Positions 54,128-63,980 of a stretch of DNA of 64,000 nucleotides are shown here, piece after piece. The notes beneath the pieces were generated by a model. The model was not told the DNA's origin and did no database searches. It worked only from the letters and a program-made list of their open reading frames with translations. Source of the stretch: Heloderma charlesbogerti (taxonomy: Eukaryota > Chordata > Lepidosauria > Squamata > Helodermatidae). The DNA is taken from assembly GCA_026122225.1 (NCBI GenBank), contig JANEZZ010000519.1, positions 1,302,001 to 1,366,000 on the forward strand, read 5' to 3'. Position numbers and translations under genes: made by a program. Position 1 is the first letter of the stretch. Each line of letters starts with the position of its first letter.

Positions 54128-54625
54128 CCTCTCCTAAGGCATCATTACTGGCACGAAGAACTCCAATCTAAAATATACTGGTATTTTGGCACTGCCCCCT
54201 TTGTCTTCAGCCCCACCCAGCAGTGGGAGGCAGCCCCCAAGAGCATCTCTGAAATGGAATCTGGCCTTCGGGCTGAAAGAGGTTAATTACCCTTGATGTA
54301 TATATATATTACACCTGAGTTGCAGCTGTGCTCCCCAGCTGCTGTCTCTTTCTCTCTGCAATGGCACCAAGGAACAGGAAAAGCTGAGGGGGGGCAGTAG
54401 GAGGTTCAGATGGAAACAGTCCTCAGCCCAGCTCAGCTGTTCCGGCTTCTGCTTGTTAGTAAAGCTGCGGGAGTTACATTCAAATAGGCTTTTTGTGGAG
54501 TTATGATTATAATAACAACTGGAAAAGGGCTGGGTTGTGTGTACTTGAAGTGAAAAAACAGGTCGACAAAGGAAAGGTTGAGATTTGCATTAAATAAAAC
54601 CTATTTGACAATGCAGTGCCCTGTT
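54128..54625. other. intergenic DNA, nothing assignable
   Basis: Contains a short TA run at 54298-54309; no gene recognised. Confidence 0.4.
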
Positions 54626-55172
54626 ACATGGAGAGATTTGGACATTGCCTTATACCAAGTCAACCATCTGTCCATCTAGCTCAGTAACACCTGGCAGCGG
54701 CTCTCCGGGGTTTAGACAGGGGCTTTCCTCAGCCATAGGGCCGCGGTGGCTTAGTGGTTAAGACGCTGAACTGCAGACTGGAAGGTCGGCAGGTCAGCAG
54801 TTCGAGACCCGAGTGCCGCGTGACGGAGTGAGCTCCCGTCTTCAGTCCCAGCTCCTGCCAACCTAGCAGTTCGAAAGCAAGAAATTGCAAGTAGATAAAT
54901 AGGTACCGCCTCGGCGGGAAAGGTAACAGCGTTCCGTGCACCTCGGTGTTCAGTCATGCCGGCCACATGACCACGGAAGCGTCTTCGGACAGCGCTGGCT
55001 CTTCGGCTTAGAAACGGGGATGAGCACCGCACCCTAGAGTCGGACACGACTGGTTGGGGATACCTTTACCTTTACCTTTCCTCAGCCATACCTGGCAGGA
55101 CCAGGAACTGAACCTGGGACCATCTGCGTACAGAGCATGTGCTCTGCCCCTGAGCTAGAGCCAGCCTTCCAG
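54626..55172 (-). repeat. tRNA-derived SINE, split by a Sauria SINE
   Basis: The minus strand reads 'ggctggctctagctcaggggcagagcacatgc' (head, 55140-55172), then 'ggttcagttcctggtcctgcc' (B box), then after the insertion 'gcccctgtctaaaccccggagagccgctgccagg' and 'actgagctagatgg'. The pieces 54626-54737 and 55091-55172 form one SINE when the middle is removed. Confidence 0.85.
54723..55090 (+). mobile_element. Sauria SINE (338 bp) with 15-bp TSD
   Basis: Element 54738-55075. The tRNA-derived head GGGCCGCGGTGGCTTAG with B box GGTCAGCAGTTCGAGACC-like sequence is followed by the diagnostic 'gtgagctcccgtct', 'ccaacctagcagttcgaaag', 'agtagataaataggtaccgcc', 'ggcgggaaaggtaacagcgtt', 'catgccggccacatgacc', 'ggctcttcggcttagaaacgggatgagcacc'-type blocks. 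The 3' end 'agagtcggacacgactgg' resembles the BovB 3' end and is followed by (ACCTTT)n. The flanking CTTTCCTCAGCCATA (54723-54737) is repeated exactly at 55076-55090. Sauria SINEs are mobilised by BovB proteins and are restricted to squamates. Confidence 0.96.
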
Positions 55173-55773
55173 GTGCACCAAGAAGTCTGAGCATATAACT
55201 GTGCCTTTAGAGAACAAGATCCTGCCATGATTTTTATGCGTCCCTGTGTCAATACACAAGGAAAATCTCCTGCTTAAGCCCCCCTGATATGAAAGGCAGT
55301 TGCACAAGAAGAGAATTATGTAGCTATTTACTCTTTCCCTCTTACCCAGTGTTATCTATTTTGGCATCAAGTCACATGGAGCATCTTGTGTTTAAATGCC
55401 ATTAATGTGAACACGAGTTGGGCAAGAGTTGTATGCAAACATCAGCAGGCAACCCTCTCCTCTTGCAGAAAAGTCCCTCTGTGTCAGGAAATATCTTTAA
55501 AAACATAATGCTCTGTTTGGACTGTGCACACCCCTTCAGTTCACAGTGCCTATGTCTGCTCCGTTTTACACATTTCCCTACTCATTGGATGGCATGATTG
55601 ATATATGTCTGCCATGGAAAGCCAGCATTTCTGCATCATCTGCTCATTCTCCTGTTACGTCTGGGGATATAAAACCCGTGCTTTGCTCTGTCATCCTTAC
55701 ACTGCAAGTTTGCTCACCCTTGCTCAACTTCATTGACTGCTGCTTGCAAGGGGCAGGGAAATCACATCACATG
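55173..55773. other. intergenic DNA, nothing assignable
   Basis: No gene or repeat recognised; the 124-codon frame at 55546-55920 extends into the next element and is a chance frame. Confidence 0.4.
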
Positions 55774-56184
55774 TTTTATATCAGGGGTATGCAGACTTCA
55801 GGCTTGTCAGACCTACTTGGTTGGTTGGTTGGTTGGTTGGTTGGTTGTTTGGGTGGGTGGGTGGCTAGAACAACCCCAAGATCCACCAGCCAGGGCCAGG
55901 TGCAAAAGCCACGCACTTAGAATTAAAAGAACATTCTGAGCCTAGGAATTTGTTTTCAGTACCAGAAACTGTGCTGAACTCACAGTCCATTCACACAACA
56001 GTCCGTTCCTGTTACCCCAAACTTTCTTCATAGCAGCAGCCTAATTTGGGGGGGGGCAGGGGTGAGGAGGAGGAAATCATTTTGCTGTTGCTACTGTGAA
56101 ATCATTGGGAGTCAGAAGACCTTCCTGATCTATTGTGCATCGCCCAGGGATCTACCTGTGGACCCAATTCTGCCTGTTTTATAT
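55774..56184. mobile_element. hAT element with CAGGGGTATG terminus (395 bp), perfect TSD
   Basis: Element 55782-56176 starts CAGGGGTATGCAGACTTCAG and ends CCCAATTCTGCCTG. TTTTATAT is repeated exactly at 55774-55781 and 56177-56184. Shares interior blocks with the 275-bp element at 8139-8413. A (TTGG)n/(GTGG)n microsatellite (55819-55864) has grown inside it. Confidence 0.9.
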
Positions 56185-56365
56185 TCCTTGTCATTAAGAA
56201 GGAGAGGAGGTAAAGAAGATGTTGGACTGATGGCTTGGGCGGCAGCTTTCTCTTGAACTGGGTGTCCTTGTCAGACTACCCGGCAAAGGCTAAAATGTGC
56301 TTGGGGCCTCATCCTTTGGGTAGAGTCCCTCATGCTTGACATTGGTTGTCAGGAAGACTTTCATA
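56185..56365. other. short unassigned spacer
   Basis: Nothing recognised. Confidence 0.4.
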
Positions 56366-57054
56366 GTAGGACCTAGGGCTGTGCATGGACCCCCTGATCT
56401 GCCTCGGAGGCCGCTTTGGGGATTCCGAGGTGGGCTCGATTTGCTTCGGGCTGATTCGGGGGGGGGGAACCACTTTGGGCTCCAGAGCTGAAGCAGGATT
56501 TGGGCATCTGAATCCCACTTCGCTGCTACCCCCAATGTGCTGCCAGGCCCCCAGCTCCTTACCTGGGCCCTTACGCTGCTAGTCATCTTGTTTTTTGGAG
56601 GGGAGTTGCCGCTACCAGGGGAATCACCACTGCCACTGCCACCAACTCCTGGGCCCTCTGGATGCACACTGGCAGCTGTCTTGGGGTTTTTTTTGGGGGG
56701 GGAGCCATTTTTAAAATGGCAACTCCCTGTATTTCCGTAAATAGATGCTGCCAGCATGTGTCTAGGTTCCGTTTCCAGAAATACAGGGAGTCACCATTTT
56801 TAAAATGGCTCCCGCCCTCCAGAACAACAAGACAGCTGCCGGCATGCATCCAGAGGACCCAGGTAAGGGGCTAGGGGCTGAGCAGCAGCAGCTGGGCTGT
56901 GCTTCTGGATCGTGCCAGAGCACTTCGGAGCAACCCGACCCACTTCGTGCTGGTTCGTGCCCCCTCCACCTCACCTTGGAGGTGGCCTGAAGCGCCCTGC
57001 TTTGAATCAAAGCTCGGGCTTCTGGGCAAAGCGGTACACAGCCGTAGAAGGATC
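56366..57054. mobile_element. Foldback hAT element E (673 bp), TAGGGCTGTGCA type
   Basis: Element 56374-57046 starts TAGGGCTGTGCATGG and ends GTACACAGCCGTA. GTAGGACC (56366-56373) and GAAGGATC (57047-57054) match at 6 of 8. Inside, CCATTTTTAAAATGG occurs twice (56705, 56794) and 'atacagggag' / 'ctccctgtat' arms pair around a centre near 56760, as do 'ccagaggacccaggtaag' and 'cttacctgggccc'. GC- and CpG-rich; no transposase. It differs from the TAGGGATG family in both ends and core. Confidence 0.75.
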
Positions 57055-57529
57055 ACAATTGACAGCCTAACAGGTCTTCCACTTCTTTGCATAGGGTTCC
57101 ACTTTAACTGTTCTTCTGGGCACTCTCACAGCTCTGCCTAAGACTGGGGCAAACGTTTGTCTATTCTTTATAAGTCCCCAAAGTTCACTGGGTGACTAGG
57201 GATGTTGGAGGAAGCTGCAATGGATTCAAATTAGTTTGGATTTCTGTGAATTGGACCTGCAGGTTTTCCAAGTTGTGTGGATTCTGTGGACTTGCGGACC
57301 AGTTTTTCTTACTGGGGGGGGGGATTTTCACAAACCCTCACTTGTGCTAATGAAGTGTGCACTAGTGTTAATACACACTGGCACAAAGGTGTATTTGTGC
57401 AAGTGGAATAAAATTCTCATTCATCCCTAAAAACAAAAATCCAGTTCCTTCGATGAGTGGACGATGGAACAAAGGACACCTGACAGTCCATGAAATACAG
57501 ATGGAATGGATTAAACAAAATCTGTACAT
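57055..57529. other. intergenic DNA, nothing assignable
   Basis: 57100-57520 has no recognised gene. A string resembling a transposon end ('gactagggatgttgg' near 57195) may be a TAGGGATG-family left terminus, but no partner was found. Confidence 0.35.
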
Positions 57530-57692
57530 CCCTACTTTGGGCCAATCACTGACTCTCAGCTGAACCTACCTCACAGGGTTATTGGGAGGATAAAATGGAA
57601 GGAGGGAGATCATGTATACTGCTTTGGGCTCTTTGGAGAAAACGCCCGTAAGTAATACAAATACAAGAAATACATAATAAATAAATGATTGA
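57530..57692 (+). repeat. MIR/CORE-type SINE, 3' part
   Basis: 'tttgggccaatcactgactctcagctgaacctacctcacagggttattgggaggataaaatgg', then 'tgctttgggctctttgga' and an A-rich end. Same order as 16081-16290. Confidence 0.7.
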
Positions 57693-58260
57693 TTGCACTA
57701 TCAGTTGCTCAGTTCTTATATTTAGTATGCACTATGCAGTACTGTATTTTTTAGACAAACAACCGTTCTGAACAGAGAGAAGAGGCTGATGGGAGCAAAG
57801 GGATTCTTGCCCAAGAAAGTAGTCTTTGCCAAAAATGTTTAGAAATCATTTCACTAGACACCCATCAGTATCATAAGACTATGACTTGCTTGTGTTAAGT
57901 GTACCAAGATGGCTTGCCGTGTTATGGCATGTTCATACATGAAATTCTTGCTGTCTGATCTACATAGCCATTTCTGATGAGCTTGCATTCTCTTTGAAGG
58001 TAATAGGAGCTTCGCCATCATCAGCAAAACTGAGATCTACCACTTGGTCTGAAAGATAAACAAACAAATACGCTCTACCTAGCAGCGAAACCTATTTATG
58101 ACTGATGACATCTCTCCTGCTTGTGAGTTCACAAAACTCCACAATGGTAATGATCCACAAGTGCTCTGAATGAAAGACTAAGGCCCCCTTGGTAAGTTTA
58201 TACTTCCTTTTTTTTCTTTGTCCCTGACAGCTTCTCTAGAATGGAATCCAGTCCCTGTGA
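57693..58260. other. intergenic DNA, nothing assignable
   Basis: AT-rich; no feature recognised. Confidence 0.4.
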
Positions 58261-58267
58261 GAAAGGT

Positions 58268-58362
58268 TCCCCCCCCATACATATATATGTATTTACGTGT
58301 GTGTGCACGTGTACACGTGTGCACGTATACACACACATTTATGTATGCACACACATAATAAA
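58268..58362. repeat. Alternating purine-pyrimidine, near-palindromic tract
   Basis: About 95 bp of TA, TG and CA steps with a core GTGCACGTGTACACGTGTGC. It is both alternating and locally inverted, as needed for left-handed or cruciform DNA. Confidence 0.85.
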
Positions 58363-58877
58363 AATAAAAGGGAACTTGTCTGTCCATCCATCTATCTGTA
58401 TTACCAGTGCACCAAGATCATGAAACCAAAACACGTCACTTCAGGGTTATTTTGTTTTTAAAACACATTAATTAATTTTCATTAATTTTGATGTGTCCAT
58501 GTGGTTAGATCCTGTAGCAACATCTTCAGCCAGTAGGGCCAGACAGAGATATCCGAGACATAGCCTTGAAGTCCATGCAGTCTGAAGCCAGGGGAAACCA
58601 GTAGGCTAGGCAGAGGGACAGAGTTATACAGCTGCCCCATGCCCCTGCTGTGAGGCAGATCCCCTTCAGAGGAATGTAGTGGGCAGACCACTCCCTCAAG
58701 GGGCTAAAGGGGTGTACCATGGGAGGGGCCGTGCCTAGGAGTGCCAGAGGGCATGGCTTCATTCCAACCGGGCAGGCACGATGTGTCAGACTCTGACAGC
58801 TGCTGAGCCTGAAGGCTTCACTGTATCAAACTAAGGGCTATTCCAACCCGTGCGAAGCCAGGTCCACTCACTAGGGC
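58363..58877. other. intergenic DNA, nothing assignable
   Basis: No gene; 58480-58760 is G/C-balanced and might be an old repeat, but no family is recognised. Confidence 0.35.
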
Positions 58878-59061
58878 AGGGGCTGTAGCTCAGTAGCAGA
58901 GCCCTGGCTTGGCATACAGAAGGCCCCAGTTCGATCCTCGGCTTCTCCAGGAAGGGCAGGGAAAACTGCCTGAAACCCTGGAAAGCTGCCAGTCAGTGCT
59001 GACAATACTGAGCTAGATGAACCAAGGGTCTGACTCCGGAAAAGGCAGGGTCCTATGTTCT

Positions 59062-59062
<1 letters not shown>
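58878..59062 (+). repeat. tRNA-derived SINE
   Basis: GGGGCTGTAGCTCAGTAGCAGAGCC (A box region), AGTTCGATCC (B box, 58928-58937), then 'ctgcctgaaaccctggaaagctgccagtcagtgctgacaatactgagctagatgaacc' and the 3' end 'aaaaggcagggtcctatgttctta'. Followed at once by a CA repeat. Confidence 0.88.
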
Positions 59063-59093
<31 letters not shown>

Positions 59094-59113
59094 GATTGAG
59101 AGAGAGAGAGAGA
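59063..59113. repeat. (CA)n-(GA)n microsatellite
   Basis: CA-rich run 59063-59092 and GA run 59096-59112 behind the SINE 3' end. Confidence 0.9.
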
Positions 59114-59464
59114 ATGTTAATACAAATGCTTATAAAACCTGCAGATGGCAAACAGTCTTAAAACATTCTCTCTTCTCTCACATACTTGAAGAATGCCTCC
59201 TCTAGATGTGTTGGTACAGCACGTTTACTCCATGTTAAAAAAATAAAAATAAAAAATGCTTGTTTCAGAAATATTGTTTCTACCACATGCAAAGTTATGT
59301 AAATTTAATTGACAGATTAATTGACTAAAATTCAAAGGATTAATCCATTAAAATGTCTTTAATCAAGTTCCATTTCTAGTAGGATATGCCTCCTCTGTAG
59401 CATCCAGAGAACTACTGCTGTCATGGGAAAGAGACAGGGCTAAATGACCCATGGATCTGACACA
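59114..59464. other. intergenic DNA, nothing assignable
   Basis: AT-rich; no feature recognised. Confidence 0.4.
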
Positions 59465-59640
59465 ACCTACTAGTAAGTAATCCCATGGAATTCAGTGGGA
59501 TTTGCTTCCAAGTAGACAACAGCTGTAGGATCATGCTGCAAGTTTAGGCTGCACTCTTACACTCATTTGTCTGGCACTACGCGCCACTGAAGTCAGTGGG
59601 ACTTACTTCTGAGCAGACATGTATAGGATTGCACTGTAAA
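59465..59640. mobile_element. CAATCCTAT-group MITE (two pieces)
   Basis: 'taatcccatggaattcagtgggatttgcttccaagtagacaacagctgtaggat' and 'ccactgaagtcagtgggacttacttctgagcagacatgtataggattgcac' are two copies or two parts of the same small repeat about 70 bp apart. Confidence 0.6.
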
Positions 59641-59692
59641 TATCCTCTAGAGAAGCCAGTCTTACTAATGACCTGCTCTTTCCAGAAGTTAC

Positions 59693-59830
59693 GTCGACTG
59701 AGCAGCTTTCTACTAGCAACAGTCTTCCCCCAAAAGCTGAAAGATCATTTTATTTTTTTTATTTTTTCATTTTATCATTTTAAGCTGTCGACTGAGCAGC
59801 TTCCCCCAAAAGCTGAAAGATCATTTTATT
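59693..59830. repeat. Local direct duplication
   Basis: GTCGACTGAGCAGCTT at 59693 and 59787, each followed by CCCCCAAAAGCTGAAAGATC and ATTTTATT. The first copy has 19 extra bases between the two parts. The copies are separated by a T-rich stretch and are otherwise identical, so the event is recent. Confidence 0.88.
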
Positions 59831-60084
59831 GGCATCTGTGTTACTTCTTTAACAATTAAAAAATTAAAGTTTGATAGCGCAAAAGAGAACTATTATCAGA
59901 AAGATAATCAAATTAACTGTGAGGCAGGAATAAAATCGTGTCCATAAAATTAGGTGATTGCGGAAAAGAAGTTATTTAGCAGGATACCGTCTGATATTCT
60001 ACCTGGCATAGTGAGTCAGTTTCGTTTCCTGCTTTGTGGAAGGTTCCTTTCCCTGCTTTCATGGAAGCAATTGAAATTTAGATA

Positions 60085-60223
60085 TTAAGGGCACAATCCC
60101 ATGCATGTTTAGACAGAAAAAAGACCTACAACTCCCAGCATGCCCCAGCTAGCCATGCTAGCTGGGGAATGCTGGGAGTTGTTGGACTTTTTCTGTCTAA
60201 ACATGCATGGGATTGTGCCCTAA
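60085..60223. mobile_element. Foldback MITE, TTAAGGG type (139 bp), best copy
   Basis: The left arm TTAAGGGCACAATCCCATGC, 'atgtttagacagaaaaaag', 'cctacaactcccagcatgcccc' is the inverse of the right arm through 'ggggaatgctgggagttgt', 'ctttttctgtctaaacatgc' and GGGATTGTGCCCTAA. The loop is about 10-20 bases ('agctagccatgctagct'). Almost a perfect hairpin. Confidence 0.88.
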
Positions 60224-60689
60224 GCGTTACAAACTCAAACAGAAGGAAATACTGCCATCTAGTGCCTGTAGCATGTATTACAAACAAAGCAAATGTTACC
60301 CTCCTGAATACATGAAGGATTTCCAAACGTACTGCCTTCCTAAGTATACATGTTGTAAAATGCTGATGCAATGATGCTCTATCCTCAAAGTCAAGTTCTG
60401 TGCTTTATTGAGAATTGTGGAATTGACTCCAATGGAACATTCCCCCCACCTTTTCCCCTCACAAGGGGTGGAATTTTGTGGGGGAAAAAACTGGTGGGTG
60501 GGGAGAAAGGGTTAACACCCCTCCCCAAAGCACTGCAGTCCTGATCCAAATTGGGGCAGTGCATGCTTACACGGAGGTAAAGCAAGCTAGCATGTGTGGT
60601 TCCACAACGAGTGCTGCTAGAAAGAACATTTAATTTGGCCCTATATACTGTACCCAGACCAAACTCTCATTAAAATATATTGCACAGCG
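60224..60689. other. intergenic DNA with an unresolved repeat-like block
   Basis: 60410-60600 carries 'attccccccaccttttcccc' and 'ggggaaaaaactgg...gggttaacacccc' arms of mixed inversion. It may be another foldback transposon with unclear ends. Confidence 0.35.
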
Positions 60690-60945
60690 TCCAACGCTGC
60701 CACAGTGTGCACCTGGGAGCCAGTGCTTGCTAGCGCCACTGGAAAGCAGAAACCTGCCCAAATTAGTGCTTCCAGAATGGGAGAAGTCGGCAGAGCTCGC
60801 AGAAGGGAGCTCTGTTGACTTGTCCCGTTCCAGAAGCGCTAATTTGGGCTAATTCCTGGGCTTGAGCTAGCAAGCACTAACTCCTCATTGCTCTAGTGTT
60901 TTTTTCTGTTAGTGCAGCATGTTTAGCGCTGGCGCACTGCCTGCA
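60690..60945. mobile_element. Foldback element (about 255 bp)
   Basis: Centred near 60805 (GAGCTC at 60795 and 60809). The left arm 'gctagcgccactgg', 'cccaaattagtgcttccagaatggga' is the inverse of 'tcccgttccagaagcgctaatttggg', 'gagctagcaagcact'. The outer parts 'cagcgtccaacgctg' and 'gcgctggcgcactg' may be the diverged ends. Superfamily unknown. Confidence 0.7.
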
Positions 60946-62614
60946 TCAGATATTGCCTATGGATTTGGCCAATGTGTCTATTTTGAGCGTAACATTTGGT
61001 TATTTGGGACATGTTAGATTTGTTTCTCTTTGATCGCCATTTCTGGTGCACTGCAAACCTCGCCAATTGTTTATACATGCAAATTAAATCTAGAGATCCT
61101 GTCAAAAAGCGTAATTGTTTGGCTTGTAAGCTGAATCTATTAGGTTTGTTATTTCCAAATCTGTAATGAGCCTGGACCTCTGTCCAAGAAATTTTTAATA
61201 TTTTCATAATTTGAACGGAGATTGATTATGACTTAATTTTGTATTTTCTATGCCTGCATTCTGCATGACTATGCACCTAAACCCCACCATTTTCACATGG
61301 TCTGATGCTGATTGCCAGAATGCTTTAGTTTCTGAAGGAAATGTAAACGCGCCATTTGCAACACACATGGGAAGATTTCACTTTTGTACCTGAAACTATA
61401 CAACAACCACATGTGAAGAAGTAGTTATATTGATCAGTCTCCACTTCTTATTCGGTCTTGCTCAGTGTCCTCTATGTTGCAGCAGAGGAAGAGTCCACCA
61501 TCTCTCTGGACTATAGCAAGCAAACACAGCACACTTAAAAACAGCCAGTCTGGGGAGAGATCTGTTGTAAAAGGTGATCCACGAGTTTGGGCGGGGCTGT
61601 ATTACACACAGCACATTCCCAAGATGCACTTCAGTGACCCACATGTTCAAGACTTCACAAATTCATTGAGATCTGCAATTAATGGGCAACATCCATCTGA
61701 ACTTGTAACACTGCATTTGTTACGTAGTGAGCTAATTACAGTTTCTGATGCGGTCAGTTCACCTATCTCCACATAAATCACAGAAAGCTATATCCACCTT
61801 AAGCTTCTATTTTGATAGAAAGATGAGATATACATTTTGAAATTAATATCTTGTGGCTTCCAAGATGGTTCAACTGTCAAATATAAGTGTCTGGAACAAA
61901 ATTAGAATAAACATGGCAGGTGAATAAGTAAAGCAAAAAGGAGTAGACATTCCAGCAGAAGATAAACAACAGTATTTCAAAATCACTGTGTGTGTGTGTG
62001 TCTGTGTGTGTGCGTTCGTGTGTGTATAGTGCTTTTCATGTGGTTATAGCTAAACTTATAGAGCTATTTATATACTGCCCTATGTGTTATGTACACAAAG
62101 CAGGCAGTTTCGTAGTGAACTGGTTATGAAAGAAATAGTATGTGTGCAAGGATCCATATAAAGGCTGTGACTAAGTTTGGAAACCAAGTAAAGCAGTATG
62201 CTGAGCCTGCATTTTCAGGTCATTGTAAGGATAGCCCTGTACACTGCAACCTTACAGAAAAAAATGTTTCAAAATATGACACTCGCTTGCATGCTCTGTT
62301 CAGCAATACTATCCTGTTACTAACAGTGAAGATAAACATTGTTATAAACATAACCCTTATCCAGACCCATGGGTATCTGGCACTCCTGCAACTACAGTCT
62401 GACCTGTTCATTTCTAAAGACAGTGCTGCCCTGCATGCAAAAAGAAGTGTGCATCAGAGATGCTCCTTCCATTGGAATGAGTGGGGGAAATGCTTGCAGA
62501 TAGTGGCTCCATTTTGCATATTGGATTGCCCCTTCTCTGCTGTGCACACAATAACTGCATGAGATCACATCACCAGACCGGAGTGAAGGGTTGTGTGCAT
62601 GTTTTTATAATGCG
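60946..62614. other. intergenic DNA, AT-rich and non-repetitive
   Basis: Apart from a (TG)n run at 61986-62025, no repeat or gene is recognised. 60950-61260 looks compositionally unlike the transposons around it. The 140-codon frame at 62140-62562 has no domain. Confidence 0.45.
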
Positions 62615-62960
62615 AAGGGCACAAGTGTATGCATGTTTAGACAGAAAAAAGGTCCTACAACTCCCAGCATTCCCCAGACAGCCCTGCTGGAGCATTTCCT
62701 CCAAGCGGTGGGCGAGTCAGGTGCCTCCTTCACATGTCACATGCTGCCCTGATTGAGGCAGAGCGTGCTGCATGCAAAGGCGGGAGATGTGGCCTGGGCT
62801 TTGAGGAGCAATTCCTCCAAGTGCCGGTTGAGTTGCTTTCTTTGCACAGAGAGAGGCACAGAACACCATGCCTTTCTCCGCACAGAGAAGGGGAGGTACA
62901 GGGGCTTCAGAGCAGAGCCCCACCTCTGACATCATCCGGCCTGAATAGACATGTATAGAA
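62615..62960. mobile_element. TTAAGGG/CAATCCTAT MITE pieces around unrelated DNA
   Basis: 62615-62695 is the left half of the foldback MITE ('aagggcacaagtgtatgcatgtttagacagaaaaaaggtcctacaactcccagcattcccc'). A right-end-like 'gaatagacatgtatagaattgcac' lies at 62943-62967. Between them is about 250 bp of mixed sequence. It may be a recombinant or an insertion. Confidence 0.5.
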
Positions 62961-62967
62961 TTGCACT

Positions 62968-63895
62968 GCCAGGCAATGTCACAATATGAAAGAACTGCTG
63001 GATTGGGCCTGAGTGTGTTGTGCTTCCTGGGATGAACCAGGAAGTTGTTAAGCGCAACACCCACTGCTTCTGGCCTGAGGAGAGAGAGGCCACCACCTGA
63101 GAGAGCCCACTGGAACAGCTTTGTTTGAATAAAACTCGTACGTTTGTTTGGAAGGCAGAGTCCGTGTGAGTCTGTGGGGCGCAGTCCACCAACTTGTGCA
63201 GCTCTGGATATGCTTGAAAAAGTACCCTCAAGTTGCGTCGGGTACCTCTCATTGCCATACCATCCTGGGTAGAGTCAGTGGCAGCTACCAGCTGAACTTG
63301 TGGAGTTATGTTTTGCTAATATCATAACCATTTCTATCGTACATGGACATGTAATATGTATTTCTTGCTTGTCTTTACACCAGTTCCATCAGGCAGGTCA
63401 CTTTTTACAAATGGGTGACATCTTTAATGTTAATCATTTTATTTAACCATAGGTCATGACAAGAGTAAAACCCCCACACAATATAATTTAACAGAGAATA
63501 CAGAAACATAAGAGCCATAAAAAAACAATGAAAATAGTAAGCAGTAGTAGCACAAAGAAGAAATAGTAGGTCTTCATGACAGCCCACCTTTTTTTCTGTT
63601 ATAAAGGCCCTTCTCAGCATTTCTGCTGCGATAACAAACTGAGCTACTGTATAGGTAATATATTTTCCATGGCTGCACAACATATAGTTTACTTTCCTCA
63701 AAAGACCATTTGCTCCTGTTATTGCCAAAAGCAGAACTGACAACAAATGCATCCTAGGAGCTGGATAAATAGAGCAATGTAACAAACAATGACAGATATC
63801 TCCCCAAAATGTAAATGTTGGTTTATTAGTTCCTCAGTGCAACAGCTTGGATAGATATTGAAAAAGGCATTGTCTGAAATTGTTGAACCATGCAA
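62968..63895. other. intergenic DNA, nothing firmly assignable
   Basis: A minus-strand open frame of 126 codons (63405-63785) ends near an AATAAA-type signal (minus, about 63441-63446). No protein family is recognised, so I do not call a gene. Confidence 0.35.
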
Positions 63896-63980
63896 AACTA
63901 TACATGTCTACTCAGACGTAAGCCCAACTAAATTCAATGGGACTTACTCTCAGGTAAAGATTGCAGTTTTATAGCATAAT
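63896..63980. mobile_element. CAATCCTAT-group MITE fragment
   Basis: 'actatacatgtctactcagacgtaagcccaactaaattcaatgggacttactctcaggtaaagattgcag'. One of the better copies of the core. Confidence 0.65.

Noticed and set aside
56290..57141. Cluster of 60-155-codon frames, some proline- and serine-rich
   Set aside because: They lie in foldback element E and are composition artefacts; no transposase motif is present.
62140..62562. 140-codon plus-strand frame in intergenic DNA
   Set aside because: No domain, no promoter or polyadenylation context; treated as chance.
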